Origin: Sphingomonas sp. YR710
Lineage (GTDB): Bacteria > Pseudomonadota > Alphaproteobacteria > Sphingomonadales > Sphingomonadaceae
DNA length: 64,000 bases
Assembly: GCF_900101455.1 (NCBI RefSeq)
Contig: NZ_FMZJ01000003.1
Location: 124,001-188,000, forward strand
Reading direction: 5' to 3'
Numbering within the stretch: position 1 is the first letter of the stretch; each line of letters opens with the position of its first letter. This document shows, one piece after another, positions 36,157 to 46,900 of this stretch. Below the pieces are notes generated by a model. The model saw only the letters and a list, made by a program, of their open reading frames with translations, made no database searches and was not told the origin of the DNA. Both the position numbers and the translations under genes were made by a program.

Positions 36157-37107
36157 ATGACCGAAGAATTTATCCGCCCTGATGTGCGCGCCTTCCTCGA
36201 CTATGTCTATTCGCGCCCGGGGCCGCGGACCTGGGAGGTTGACGCACCGACCGCGCGAGTGATGTCGCAGAAGATGCGTGCCTTTGCCGATGTCGAAAGC
36301 GCGACGATCGCCTGCCGCCGCGATCTCGTGATTCCTGCGCCCGACGGCCGGACGATTGCCGCGCGCTTCTACGATGCCCGCGAGGCGCGCGATGCCGGTC
36401 CGCTGATCGTCTATATTCACGGGGGCGGTTTCGTCTTCGGCGATCTCGACATCTATGATGCCGCCTGTGCCGATATCGCGATTGCGATGGATTTACCCTT
36501 GTTGTCGATCGACTATCGGCTTGCGCCCGAGCATCCGTGGCCGGCGGCGCCCGACGATTGCGAGGCGGCGACGCGCTGGATCGCAGATCAGGGCGTGCTG
36601 TTCGACCGGCGTTTCGACTCGATGGTATTGGCCGGCGACAGCGCGGGCGGCACGCTGACGATCGTCACCGCCATGGCGCTGCGCGATCAGGGCGCCGCGC
36701 TGCCATTGATCGCGATCTGGCCGATCTATCCGGCGGTTGATCTGCGCCGCCGTTATCCGTCGACCGAGCGCCTCGGCGAAGGCTATATGCTCGACCTTAA
36801 CACGCTGCGCTGGTTCAACGAGGCGTATAACCCGGATTTCAGCGATTGGCGCGCCTCGCCACGCGCGGGCAGCCAGACGGGGATGCCGCCTTGCCTGGTA
36901 GTGACGGCCTCACTCGATCCATTGCTCGATCAGGGCCGGGCTTTTGCGATGTCGTGCATCGAAGCCGGCATCCCGACGGTCTATCGCGAGGCAAAGGGCA
37001 CGATCCACGGCTGGCTAACCTTGCGCAAAGCCATTCCGTCAGGCGAGGCCGATCTCGCCGGCTGCACGACTGCACTTCGGACCATCATCGCAGAATATCG
37101 GCCATGA
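36157..37107 (+). CDS. Alpha/beta-hydrolase fold-3 esterase (HSL family)
   Basis: A 316-residue esterase of the hormone-sensitive-lipase family. The oxyanion motif HGGGFVFGD lies near residue 88, the nucleophile elbow is GDSAGG, and the acid and base of the triad fit SLDPLLD and TIHGW. These enzymes hydrolyse short-chain esters. ATG 36157 starts the conserved region; its last base pairs overlap the rppH start (ATGA), so the two are cotranscribed. Natural substrate unknown. Confidence 0.9.
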   Translation: MTEEFIRPDVRAFLDYVYSRPGPRTWEVDAPTARVMSQKMRAFADVESATIACRRDLVIPAPDGRTIAARFYDAREARDAGPLIVYIHGGGFVFGDLDIYDAACADIAIAMDLPLLSIDYRLAPEHPWPAAPDDCEAATRWIADQGVLFDRRFDSMVLAGDSAGGTLTIVTAMALRDQGAALPLIAIWPIYPAVDLRRRYPSTERLGEGYMLDLNTLRWFNEAYNPDFSDWRASPRAGSQTGMPPCLVVTASLDPLLDQGRAFAMSCIEAGIPTVYREAKGTIHGWLTLRKAIPSGEADLAGCTTALRTIIAEYRP

Positions 37108-37589
37108 CCCAGGATCTTCCCTATCGCCCCGCGGCCGCGGTGATGCTGCTGAACGACCGGAACAAGGTCTTCGTGGCGCAGCGGATCGATACCGCGCTCG
37201 ACGCGTGGCAGATGCCACAGGGCGGACTCGACCCGGATGAGGAACCGCTGACCGGCGCGCTGCGCGAGCTGGAGGAAGAAACCGGGATTCCCCCGCATCT
37301 CGTAGAAATCCTTGGAAAGGCAAGCCGCGAATTGTTGTACGAGTTGCCGCCGGAACTGGTCGGGAAATTGTGGAAGGGCCGATATCGCGGCCAGCGACAG
37401 CATTGGTATGCCGCGCGCTTCCTGGGGAGCGATGAGGACGTAAACCTCGAGACCAAGCATCCGGAATTCAACGCCTGGCGTTGGGTCGATGCCGACGAGC
37501 TGGTCTCATTGATCGTCCCCTTCAAACGCGAACTCTATGCGGCGGTGGTGGAGGAATTTGCGCACATCCTCGCCGCCGATCCACGTTGA
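37104..37589 (+). CDS. rppH: RNA pyrophosphohydrolase (Nudix)
   Basis: A 161-residue enzyme that removes pyrophosphate from 5'-triphosphate RNA ends and so triggers mRNA decay. Seen: YRPAAAVMLLNDRNKVFVAQR, DAWQMPQGGLD, and the complete Nudix box at residues 41-63 (GLDPDEEPLTGALRELEEET). The following GQRQHWYAARF and NAWRWVDADEL also match RppH. ATG 37104 overlaps the esterase stop codon. Length is normal. Confidence 0.95.
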   Translation: MTQDLPYRPAAAVMLLNDRNKVFVAQRIDTALDAWQMPQGGLDPDEEPLTGALRELEEETGIPPHLVEILGKASRELLYELPPELVGKLWKGRYRGQRQHWYAARFLGSDEDVNLETKHPEFNAWRWVDADELVSLIVPFKRELYAAVVEEFAHILAADPR

Positions 37590-37814
37590 AATGTAAAAAG
37601 CACACTTCCCTCTCGTCCACGCGGAGAGATCGATTCTGTGCCATAAGCAGGTAGTTTCCGGCTTCCTTGACGACGATCGCGGCGCCCTGCTCCGACGGCC
37701 CCCACCGGGCAATATAGGGTTCATGTTGGCGGCGTTACATATCTCCAATGATCCGGCGCCTCATAGTAGCGGTGACCGGATATCCGTAACGGGCTATGCT
37801 CGGAGATGTAGTTT

Positions 37815-38108
37815 ATGCTTAACAACCAAAGAAAACGGGTGGCGCAAGTCACCACTATCGGATTCTCCCCGCTATATTCGGACGGAATCGTCAGTTTCGG
37901 GGCGGTTGTCGATGGTAGCGCGAAGAAAATCCTGGTTACCGCAGATCTTCTGGAGGAGCACGCACTGCGCCGCCCGATGAGCGCGCCGGAGCTCGAGGCA
38001 TATACGCTCGCGCATCGAGATCTCCTGCTTCGCGCAGCACAGGCGCTTTCCGCAGCGACGCCACACATCGATTCGATCGTCATAGACCGAATCGAGCAAC
38101 TCGTCTGA
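37815..38108 (+). CDS. Hypothetical protein (possibly DUF1488-like)
   Basis: A 97-residue soluble protein. The pattern VSFGAVVDGSAKKILVTADLLEEHAL, split by a helix with YTLAHRDLLLRAAQAL, resembles short DUF1488 proteins of unknown function, though I hold this loosely. It is preceded by 225 bases without an obvious gene (37590-37814). The codon usage looks more AT-rich than its neighbours. No operon partner. Confidence 0.55.
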   Translation: MLNNQRKRVAQVTTIGFSPLYSDGIVSFGAVVDGSAKKILVTADLLEEHALRRPMSAPELEAYTLAHRDLLLRAAQALSAATPHIDSIVIDRIEQLV

Positions 38109-38233
38109 TATTGCCAGGATATTGAAAATAAAGCCGGATAGATCTCGAGACTGCTTGAGGTTCGTGAAGGCCATGCCCACCGTGGCGTGTGGATGCACCC
38201 GCAACTGTTGACAGGCGTGCCGCCCGCCTCCGG

Positions 38234-39010
38234 CTATCCCATGCTTACCTTCGGGACGAACATATAGCCTTCGTTCCGCACGGTGCGGATCAGAGCGCCG
38301 CTACCTTCGGCCGGACCAAGCTTGCGGCGCAGGCGGCTGATCTGGACATCGATGGTCCGGTCATAATGATCGCTGTCGGCACCACGCGCATAATCGAGCA
38401 ATTGATCGCGGGTCAGCACGCGCCGCGGTCGCTCCACGAAGGCCCTCAAAAGGCGGAACTCGCCGTCAGACAGGCTGATGACGATATCATCGGGATCATG
38501 GAGTAACCGTGATACCAGATCGAGTCGCCAGCCCGCAAAACGCAGCATCGTATCGCCGCTGCCATCGGCCGGCTCCGCAGCGGCTGGCCGTGCGCTTCCT
38601 TCCTCCACTGGCGCCCGGCGACGCAGCACGGTACGGATACGCGCCAGAAGCTCACGCGGATTGCACGGCTTTGGCAGATAATCCTCGGCTCCCAGTTCGA
38701 GCCCGATGATACGATCCACGTCGGTGCCTACCGCCGAAAGCATGATGATGGGCGGGCCACCCTCCCGATCCATGCGGCGAAGCACGCTCAAACCGTCTTC
38801 GCCCGGCATCATCACATCGAGTACAATCAGATCATAGGCAGATTGTTCAAGCAGAATGCGCATCTTCGCCGCATTCTCGGCTGTGTCGACATGATAGCCA
38901 TGCCGTTCGAGAAAGCCCGAAATCAACGTCCGGATGCCCGGATCGTCATCGACGACAAGGATATGTGTCTGATGGTCCACGACGGGAATAATGGCGTTCA
39001 TTCGGACCAT
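38234..39010 (-). CDS. OmpR-family response regulator
   Basis: About 258 residues. The receiver domain runs HILVVDDDPGIRTLISGFLE, with the phosphoacceptor in LIVLDVMMPGEDG, the conserved Thr/Ser in MLSAVG and lysine in LPKPCNP. A linker with PAAAEPADG precedes a winged-helix domain (LSDGEFRLLRAFVERPRRVLTRDQLLDYARG, IDVQISRLRRKLG, IRTVRNEGYMF). The start is ATG 39010 or 39001; neither has a good ribosome binding site, and the frame is open to 39394. It is divergent from the kinase gene at 39472, which is the likely partner; OmpR/EnvZ pairs usually share one transcript, so the arrangement is unusual. Confidence 0.9.
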   Translation of the reverse strand: MVRMNAIIPVVDHQTHILVVDDDPGIRTLISGFLERHGYHVDTAENAAKMRILLEQSAYDLIVLDVMMPGEDGLSVLRRMDREGGPPIIMLSAVGTDVDRIIGLELGAEDYLPKPCNPRELLARIRTVLRRRAPVEEGSARPAAAEPADGSGDTMLRFAGWRLDLVSRLLHDPDDIVISLSDGEFRLLRAFVERPRRVLTRDQLLDYARGADSDHYDRTIDVQISRLRRKLGPAEGSGALIRTVRNEGYMFVPKVSMG

Positions 39011-39471
39011 TTGCCAGCCCGATGATGCAGGCAGATTGCAGCATCGCCCATTCCGACCGATTTTCGCGACAAGCATTGTTATACGATTGTCACATGTTGA
39101 AATCCGCCCGCAACCTTTGCCGGCGAACATCGCGATCATGGAGATGTCTCTGTTCGCTACCGCCTGGTCCCTCCCGGGTTCCCTTCCGGCAAAGGCGGGT
39201 GCCGCACCCCATTGCGACGGCGACAGCATCTCCAGGCGGGCCGGGGCAGATATGCCATCTGGCTTGATGGCGATGGATCGATCGTGCGGGCCGTCATCTC
39301 CCAGACGCACCATGCCGGTCTCCACCTTCGCGCTTCGCCATCGAAGGCTTTCAGTACCCGGCCCGCTCCCCTGTCCGTGCGGCGATGCCATCACGGCTTG
39401 CCCGCTTCATCAAGCAGCATGATAATGACGACATGATCCGGCTCATCGATCGGGGTGCATGACCAACCATC
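39011..39471. other. 461-base divergent region between response regulator and kinase
   Basis: No credible gene. Both strands have open frames (the regulator frame continues to 39394; 38991-39422 on plus), but they lack ribosome binding sites, recognisable motifs and any sign of constraint that I can see. Promoters of both genes must lie here. I could not recognise a specific operator. Confidence 0.45.
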
Positions 39472-41559
39472 ATGGTCCCGAAAATACACCTTGAAGCCTG
39501 GCGGAACCCGCCTCTCGCGATGCAGATCATCGCGCTGCTGGTTGGCGGGCTGCTCATTGCCCAGTTCGTCATTCTGCTGCTGACCATCCTGCTGCCTCCG
39601 GCTCCTCCACCAACCTATGAATTGAGTGATATCGCGCGGGTATTGCGATCCGGCGAGCCCGGAATCGCACAACCCCGCGCGCTTGTGCTGCGTATTCAGC
39701 CCGGCCCGCCAGTGCCGCAGGGCGGTGGCTGGTTGCAGTCCGATCGTTCACGCGTCAACCTCGCCCGGTTGATGCGCCGTTCGCCAAACGATGTGCGGCT
39801 CTATTTCTACACACCACTGCCGTTCGAAGGCGCAATCCTGATGCCCGAGCCGCCGAAGCCGCGCGTCGCATCAATGTTGATGTTCGACGAGGGCCCGGGC
39901 GGCTCCGGCGGCGGCGGCCCGGCCATGCCTGGCGGCGCACCCGGCGGACTGGCGGCGGCCGCCATGCCCGGCACGGGTACCACCGGCCTGCGCGACGGCG
40001 GCGCGATCAGCTTTCCAGGCGGCAGTCCGGCCGCACGCCGCCAAGGCGCCGGACGCATCGGCGACGGAACGACGATGTCGCCCGGTGGCGGCCGCTTCAG
40101 CCAGTCGGGAGTGATCCTGCCCCCGTCTCGCTATGCCCAGCCCGGCGACACAGCGCCCGCTTTTTCACAGAGCCTGGCGCCCCGCGGCATTGCCAGGTCG
40201 CCAGCGCCGATGCCAGTGATCGAGGGTGGACGCCCGGGCGAAGGCCACTTCCCCGCGCCGCGGATCGCCCGGCTGCCCGCCCCCCTACCGCGTTTCGACG
40301 ATGCACCGCTGCAGAGATTCCCGGGCGACACCTTCCGGCTGCCCGTCGCTGCAGCACCGAAGCCAGAGCCGATACCCGTCCCGGCCAACGATCCGGATGA
40401 TGCGGACACGCCCACCGCCATCGCATCGCCCCCGCCCATCGCCACCGAACCCGCGAAACCCGTCGCACCGATTACGCAGCTGCCAACGCCTGCCCAGACT
40501 CCGACGATCGATCGCGACGGCGTTCCGATCGCGCGCGTGCCGCAAGTCGGATTGTTCGGCCTCGGGACACAGCCCTATATTCAGGGTGATTTCGTGGCTG
40601 CGCTGCGGCTCGGTCCGGCGCGCTGGGCCATCGTTCAACCGGCGGCTGAGCCCTTTCCCAACGCATGGCAGCGCCGCGTATTCCTGTGGTTCCTCGTCTC
40701 CCTGGCGGTGGTCGTACCGCTGGGGCTGTTCTTCGCTCGCCGGCTCGCCCGGCCGTTGGCCAGTTTTGCCGATGCGGCCGAACAGCTCGGTCTCGATCCG
40801 TCCAGTCCCGTCATCACACTCGAGGGGCCGGCCGAAATCGGGCGAGCCGCCGATGCCTTCAACCGCATGCAGGGACGGCTGAAAAGCTTTGTCGCCGATC
40901 GTACGGCGATGATGGGTGCGATTTCGCACGATCTGCGCAACCCGCTGACCCGCCTGCGCTTCCGAATCGAAGAAGTGGACGACGCACTGCGCGACGGCAT
41001 GATCGGCGAAGTGGCCGAGATGGAAACGATGATCGGATCGGTGCTCGATTTCCTGCGCGATGCCGCCGATCCGGGCGAACGCCAACGCATTGATCTGCGA
41101 TCGCTGGTGGAAACCGCTGTCGACGACGCCGCATTCGTCGGAAAGGATGTCGAGCTTGGCGAGGCAATACGGGCTCCGGTGGCGGTCGATGCGCTTGCGA
41201 TCAAGCGGACATTGGCCAATCTGATCGACAATGCCGTCAAATATGGTCGACAGGCACGCATATCGCTGACGATTGATGGAGACGATGCGATCGTCGACAT
41301 TCGCGATCGCGGCCCCGGCCTGTCCGACGACGACATGGAGCGCATCTTCCAGCCATTTTATCGCACCGATGCCTCGCGCGCCTCGGGCAAGGCAGGAATA
41401 GGGCTCGGCCTGTCGGTCTGCCGGTCGATCGCCCGCGCACATGGCGGCGATGTCTCGATCCTCCGTTGTGCCGACGGGCTAATTGCCCGCCTGCGCCTGC
41501 CACTGATCACAGGGGCAACAACAAAAACCGCCCCACATATCGCGAAATTGCAGGCATGA
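39472..41559 (+). CDS. EnvZ-type sensor histidine kinase with a large Gly/Pro-rich extracytoplasmic domain
   Basis: A 695-residue kinase. TM1 is MQIIALLVGGLLIAQFVILL (about 17-41) and TM2 is VFLWFLVSLAVVVPLGLFF (about 403-425). Between them lie about 360 periplasmic residues, of which about 141-215 are Gly/Ala-rich (GGSGGGGPAMPGGAPGG) and about 240-350 Pro-rich. A HAMP follows, then the H-box ISHDLRNPLTRLR (H486), NLIDNAVKYG, DRGPGLSDDDMERIFQPFYR and GIGLGLSVCRSIA. The catalytic part is EnvZ-like. The low-complexity sensor region is far longer than the roughly 120-residue periplasmic domain usual in this group. The likely partner is the divergent response regulator. Confidence 0.88.
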   Translation: MVPKIHLEAWRNPPLAMQIIALLVGGLLIAQFVILLLTILLPPAPPPTYELSDIARVLRSGEPGIAQPRALVLRIQPGPPVPQGGGWLQSDRSRVNLARLMRRSPNDVRLYFYTPLPFEGAILMPEPPKPRVASMLMFDEGPGGSGGGGPAMPGGAPGGLAAAAMPGTGTTGLRDGGAISFPGGSPAARRQGAGRIGDGTTMSPGGGRFSQSGVILPPSRYAQPGDTAPAFSQSLAPRGIARSPAPMPVIEGGRPGEGHFPAPRIARLPAPLPRFDDAPLQRFPGDTFRLPVAAAPKPEPIPVPANDPDDADTPTAIASPPPIATEPAKPVAPITQLPTPAQTPTIDRDGVPIARVPQVGLFGLGTQPYIQGDFVAALRLGPARWAIVQPAAEPFPNAWQRRVFLWFLVSLAVVVPLGLFFARRLARPLASFADAAEQLGLDPSSPVITLEGPAEIGRAADAFNRMQGRLKSFVADRTAMMGAISHDLRNPLTRLRFRIEEVDDALRDGMIGEVAEMETMIGSVLDFLRDAADPGERQRIDLRSLVETAVDDAAFVGKDVELGEAIRAPVAVDALAIKRTLANLIDNAVKYGRQARISLTIDGDDAIVDIRDRGPGLSDDDMERIFQPFYRTDASRASGKAGIGLGLSVCRSIARAHGGDVSILRCADGLIARLRLPLITGATTKTAPHIAKLQA

Positions 41560-41620
41560 AATACGCTGGCAAATTGCCGGGCTGATTGGATCGCTACCGA
41601 CACGGCAAGGACAGACAGCC

Positions 41621-41848
41621 ATGCATAGCGATCCCACACCCCGCTCGATCCTGCGTCCCGCCTTTGCTAGCGCCATTGGCAAGCCGGGCCCATCGCGGCG
41701 CGGATGCACCGTCGGCCATCATGCGCCGCTTGCAAGCAGCAAGACCGAAATCGACGACATAACCCACGCGCGATGCCGCTTTTGCGGCTGTCAGTTGATG
41801 CGAATGACCGGCGCGCGACGCTGGTTTCGCACCGGCATGATGGGCTGA
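41621..41848 (+). CDS. Small protein with a CxxCxC zinc-knuckle-like end
   Basis: A 75-residue protein. A variable N-terminus leads to ARCRFCGCQLMRMTGARRWFRTGMMG. The CxxCxC followed by an arginine- and tryptophan-rich tail resembles short conserved proteins of sphingomonads whose function is not known. AAGGA lies 9 bases before ATG 41621. It stands between the EnvZ-like kinase and the converging hybrid kinase genes. A further cysteine (GCTVGHH) and histidines may complete a metal site. Existence is moderately supported; role unknown. Confidence 0.55.
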   Translation: MHSDPTPRSILRPAFASAIGKPGPSRRGCTVGHHAPLASSKTEIDDITHARCRFCGCQLMRMTGARRWFRTGMMG

Positions 41849-41873
41849 AGGCGATACGCGCGTCGGCGACGTG

Positions 41874-43934
41874 TTACTGGATGTCTTCTGCCGGTCGGAC
41901 AGCCGCAGTGATCGCTTTCACCAGTTGCTCATGGCGAAATGGCTTGCCCAAAAGGATGATATCATCAGGTTTGTTCGCGATCATGCTGGCATCAGCATAG
42001 CCCGTCAGCAGGACGACCGGTAAATTGGGGTACAGACGCCGCACCCGATGGATCATGTCCGTCCCCGATATCAATGGCATCGCATAATCGGTCATCAAAA
42101 GGTCGATGCCCCGGTCCGTGCTTATCCGCTCCAGCCCCTCGCTCGCACGACTGGCAACAACGACTTCATGACCCATGTCCTCAAGCCAGGCGGCCGTCAT
42201 CGTCCGCACTTGCGGATGATCGTCCACAAGCAATATCCGAAGTGATCGGGCATGCTCGTTCACCGCCGTTGATCGATCGGGTTGTTCATTCCGAATGAGG
42301 CCTGTCGCGCGCGGAATAAAAAGGCAAATACGGCTTCCCTGCCCCAAAATGCTTTCTGCCGTAGCGATTCCCTCACTTTGCTGGGCAAAGCCATAGACCA
42401 TCGACAAACCCAGCCCGGTGCCTTTGCCAATATCTTTGGTTGTAAAGAATGGCTCGAAAATACGATCGACGATTTCCGGCGCCATTCCCGTGCCGCTGTC
42501 GATCACGCTGATCGAAACATAATCGCCCGGCTTGAGTTGCACCCCGTTTCCGCCACCCAACGTCACATTCTCGGTCTCGATCCGTATCGTGCCGCCATTG
42601 GGCATCGCATCTCGAGCGTTGATCACGAGGTTCATCAGCGCGAGTTCAAGCTGCCCTTCATCTGCCATCACCAGCCACGCCTGCGGATCAGGATCCCATA
42701 TCAGATCGACCAACCCGCCAAGCGTATGTTCCATCAGCGCCTTGAGCGACGCGGACAGCCGATCGATCGCAACAGGCGCGGGTGTCAATTGCTGCCGACG
42801 GGCAAAGGCTAGCAGCCTGCCAATCAGGTCCGCCCCCTGTTCCGCTGCGTGGCGGGCCATGTCGAGCAACTGCTGCCCCTTTTCATTGAGGCCGCCCCGT
42901 CGCTCTATCAACCGCAAGCCGCCGAGAACAGCGGCCAGCAAATTATTGAAATCATGGGCGATACCACCCGTAAGCTTGCCAATAGCATCAAGTCGCAGCG
43001 ACTGCGTCAACTGCGCTTCGAGCGCTCGCCGCTCGCTGACGTCGAGCAACGATCCCGCGAACTCGGCAGCTCGTCCCTCCGAGTCACGCAGCAGCACCGC
43101 CTGTTCCGAAAAATGTTTGTAACGCCCGTCGGCGCAACGCCAACGATATTCGATTGCCATTCCTCCGGCACTGGCGCGATCGGCATAGGCTTGCAGCACG
43201 CGATCGCGATCCTCGGGGTGAAGGCGCTCGGCCCAAAGATCGGGCTGCTCCTGCAAAAGTCCGAACGGGAATCCCGTCAATGCCTGGAAGTTCCCGCCCA
43301 CGAACTGCGGCACGCGCGGCCGCGCATCGATCGGCTCAAGATACAGTATGATGGGCAGCGACTGGACGATCAGCGCCTGACGCTGCTCCAGCTGCCGCAA
43401 AGTCTGTTCGGCCGCCAGGCGCTCGCCCTGTATCCGCAGATTTTCGTCAAGCAGTCGTTGTTCCTCGACTGCCTTCTGCTTTATTTCCTGTGTTTTTTCA
43501 TAGAGATCGACAAAAACGCTTACTTTTGATCGTAAGACGATCGGTTCGACCGGCTTGAACACATAATCGACCGCGCCCATCGCGTACCCGCGCAGCAGAT
43601 GCGCATCCTCCTTGTTCACGGCTGAGAGGAAAATGATCGGCGTATGTCGGCTGTTCGGGCGTTGGCGGATCAGTTGAGCCGTTTCATATCCGTCCATACC
43701 CGGCATGAAGACATCGAGCAGGATGACCGCAAACTCGCTTTTCAGCAATTGCCGCAGCGCTTCTTCTCCCGAGGCGGCGACGAAGATATCCGCTACTTCC
43801 TCGATGACCGTGCGAATAGCCAGCAGGTTATGAGGGTCATCATCGACAAGCAGTACACGCGCGCGCCGCGTCATGACAGACGAAGGCGAACGGGACACCC
43901 TTGCTGTCTTGCGCGGCGCGATTGCGACCGTCAT
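41874..43934 (-). CDS. Hybrid histidine kinase, REC-PAS-HisKA-HATPase-REC
   Basis: A 686-residue soluble kinase. The N-terminal receiver has [20 protein letters not shown] and phosphoacceptor [17 protein letters not shown]; a coiled coil ([17 protein letters not shown]) follows. The PAS domain is around [14 protein letters not shown] with its C-terminal [20 protein letters not shown]. The H-box is [19 protein letters not shown], then [42 protein letters not shown] and [15 protein letters not shown]. The C-terminal receiver is [13 protein letters not shown] with [13 protein letters not shown]. No membrane helices. ATG 43934 overlaps the stop of the large kinase gene (ATGA), so the two are coupled and the first receiver is likely phosphorylated by that kinase. 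Confidence 0.93.
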   Translation of the reverse strand: MTVAIAPRKTARVSRSPSSVMTRRARVLLVDDDPHNLLAIRTVIEEVADIFVAASGEEALRQLLKSEFAVILLDVFMPGMDGYETAQLIRQRPNSRHTPIIFLSAVNKEDAHLLRGYAMGAVDYVFKPVEPIVLRSKVSVFVDLYEKTQEIKQKAVEEQRLLDENLRIQGERLAAEQTLRQLEQRQALIVQSLPIILYLEPIDARPRVPQFVGGNFQALTGFPFGLLQEQPDLWAERLHPEDRDRVLQAYADRASAGGMAIEYRWRCADGRYKHFSEQAVLLRDSEGRAAEFAGSLLDVSERRALEAQLTQSLRLDAIGKLTGGIAHDFNNLLAAVLGGLRLIERRGGLNEKGQQLLDMARHAAEQGADLIGRLLAFARRQQLTPAPVAIDRLSASLKALMEHTLGGLVDLIWDPDPQAWLVMADEGQLELALMNLVINARDAMPNGGTIRIETENVTLGGGNGVQLKPGDYVSISVIDSGTGMAPEIVDRIFEPFFTTKDIGKGTGLGLSMVYGFAQQSEGIATAESILGQGSRICLFIPRATGLIRNEQPDRSTAVNEHARSLRILLVDDHPQVRTMTAAWLEDMGHEVVVASRASEGLERISTDRGIDLLMTDYAMPLISGTDMIHRVRRLYPNLPVVLLTGYADASMIANKPDDIILLGKPFRHEQLVKAITAAVRPAEDIQ

Positions 43935-46900
43935 TGCGCCGCAACGGCCGCCAGGCCCCCCGCCTGTCCGTCCCGCGAGCGGCCTATCCACACCCGCAGC
44001 AAGGCCAGCAACAGATCGATATCGACCGGCTTGGCGATATAATCGGACGCACCGGCATCCAGGCATTTCTGGCGATCGCCCTTCATCGCCTTGGCCGTGA
44101 CGGCGATCAACGGCAGCCCGCTCAATTCCGGGCGCATGCGGATTTCGCGCATCGTTTCATAGCCATCCATTTCGGGCATCATGATATCGATCAGACCGAT
44201 ATCGACCCCGGGCGTCTGCTCGAGAATCAATATCCCGTCGCGGCCTCGCTCCGCGTGGAGTACTTCGACATCATACCCTTCGAGCACGCTGGTGAGGGAG
44301 TAGATGTTGCGGATGTCATCGTCGACAATCAGGATCTTCGCACCCGCCAGTTCCGGAACGCTGATAGTCATGGCGCTTTGCCGTCCGTCAATGCGCGATA
44401 ACTTAATGGCATCGAGCAGCGCCGCATCCAATGCTTCCGGGTTCGCAGCAAAGGCCAGATCATGTGTCTTTTCGAGCGGAAGGGCGAGCTTGTTCAACGA
44501 CGGACGATCGGGGCCGTAGAGTATCACCGGTGCGTCACCCAGCCGTCGCCCGTCCTTCGCCAGCAACGCGGCCTGACCGGCTGCGCCGCGTCCTGCCAGC
44601 AGGACGACCGCATGAACGTCATGGACAAGCTGGTCTTCCACATCGCCAATCGTCGCGAGGCAGGTGACGCGCCGGCCGCTCCCGGCAATCGTGCTTTCGA
44701 TTGCCTGGCGCTCGAGCCGGCTACCGCCAACCACCAGAAAGTGATGCGCACGGCTCTGCGCATGCCGCGCGAGGCCAGCAAAAACACCAGTCAATTGTTC
44801 ATGGCTGGCGGGTTTTTCGGTCACGCCGAACGCGCCGAAATCGATCACCGACCGAGCTTCTGCCGCCCCGGTGATGACATGGATCGGCATATGGCGTGTC
44901 TGCGGATCATGCTTCAGAAGATCGAGCAGCACCCATCCATCGATGTCCGACAGGCCGAGATCCAGGGTGATCGCATGGGGCTGAAGCTTGCGTGCCATGG
45001 CAAGTGTGCCTGCCCCGGCCGTCGAGACAACCCCTTTCAACCCGGCCTCACGCGCGAGATCGAGCAGGATCGACGCGAAGGCGACATCATCCTCGACGAT
45101 CAACACGAACGGATCCTCGCCCAGGATCTCCCGATCGTCGCTGATTTCAAGCGAGGCGGCGAAGGGCACCACATCAGCACCGCTATTCACGAAGCGCGCC
45201 GGCGTCGCCTGCAACGGAACCTCAAGAGCGGGTTGCGACGCAAGGGGCACGTAGAGTGTGAACGTCGAACCCTCGCCCGGTATTGACCGCACCTGCAGTT
45301 CACCGCCGAGCAATCGCGCAATTTCGCGGCTGATAGACAGGCCCAGTCCGGTGCCGCCATATTTGCGGCTGGTGGTGCCGTCGGCCTGCTGGAAGGCTTC
45401 GAAAATCAGTTTCTGCTTGTCTTCGGGGATGCCGATGCCGGTATCGACGACCGCAATCGCCAGCGCGTGGTCGACGGCCTTGAGTACAGGATGATTTGTG
45501 CTCCAGCCGCTGGTCGCGCTGTGCACCCGCAGCGTGACACCCCCGTTTGACGTGAATTTGAACGCGTTCGACAACAGGTTGAGCACGACCTGCTGGAGCC
45601 GCTTTTCGTCGGTGCGAATGGCCGACGGCAAATCCTGATCGAAGTCGATGGTAAAGGCCAACCCCTTGTCCGACGCGAGCTGACGGAAGGTGCGCTCCAT
45701 ATGCTTGCGCAACGTCTCCAGCGGCATTTCGCCAATTTCGATCGAGACCGTTCCGGATTCGATCTTTGACAGATCGAGAATATCGTTGATCAGGCTGAGC
45801 AGATCGGTGCCGGCTGAGTTGATCGTGCGGGCGAACTCGATCTGCTTTTCGTTGAGATTGCCCTGGGGATTGTCCGCCAGGAGCTTCGACAGAATGAGCA
45901 GGGAATTGAGCGGCGTGCGCAGCTCATGGCTCATATTGGCCAGGAATTCGGACTTGTATTTGGAGGTGAGCGCCAGCTGTTCGGCTTTCTCTTCCACGGC
46001 GCGGCGGGCATGCTCGATCTCAAGGTTCTTGTTCTCAACCTGCCTCTTCTCATTTTCCAGAAGTTGTGCTTTTTCTTGTAGTTCTTCGTTAGTTGCGTGT
46101 AATTCTTCCTGCTTGGTGGTAAGTTCAGTTTGCCGTGCCTGCAGCTCTTGCGTCAGCAATTGCGATTGTTTGAGCAGCCCTTCGGTCCGCATCGTCGCCG
46201 CTATCGTGTTGAGCACGATGCCGACCGATTCCATCAACTGATCGAGAAAACTCTGGTGGGTCTCGTTGAACTCGCTGAACGATGCGAGTTCGATCACCGC
46301 CTTCACATCATCTTCGAACAAGGCGGGGAGGATATTGACATTTGCCGGTGCGGCATGGCCCAGCCCCGAGCCGATGCGGATGAAGTCGCCTGGAACATTC
46401 TGCAGCAGGATGGGGCGCTTGTCAGCGGCCGCCTGCCCTACCAAGCCTTCCCGCAGCTTGAAGCGCTGCTTCAGATTTTCGCGAGCTTCGGCGCCGTAGC
46501 TCGCAGCCAGCTCAAGGACGGTCTCACTCTCCTCGCGCGCCGTGACGTAGAAGACGCCATATTGCGCATTCACCAGCGGTGCGAGTTCCGACATGATCAG
46601 GTTTGACACAGTCGTCAGATCGCGCTCGCCCTGCAACATGCGCGAAAAACGCGCGAGATTGGTCTTCAACCAATCCTGCTCCGCATTCTTCAAGGTCTGT
46701 TCCTTGAGGTTGCGGATCATCTCGTTGATATTGTCCTTGAGCGCGGCCATTTCGCCCGAGGCCTCGACCGCGATCGACCGGGTGAGATCGCCCTTGGTCA
46801 CAGCGGTTGCCACATCGGCGATCGATCGCACCTGATTGGTCAGGTTGGCGGCGAGCTGGTTCACGTTGTCGGTCAGGTCGCGCCACAGGCCGGCCGCGCC

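Noticed and set aside
38991-39422. Plus-strand frame of 143 codons between the response regulator and the kinase
   Set aside because: No ribosome binding site or recognisable motif; it overlaps the other strand's equally open frame.
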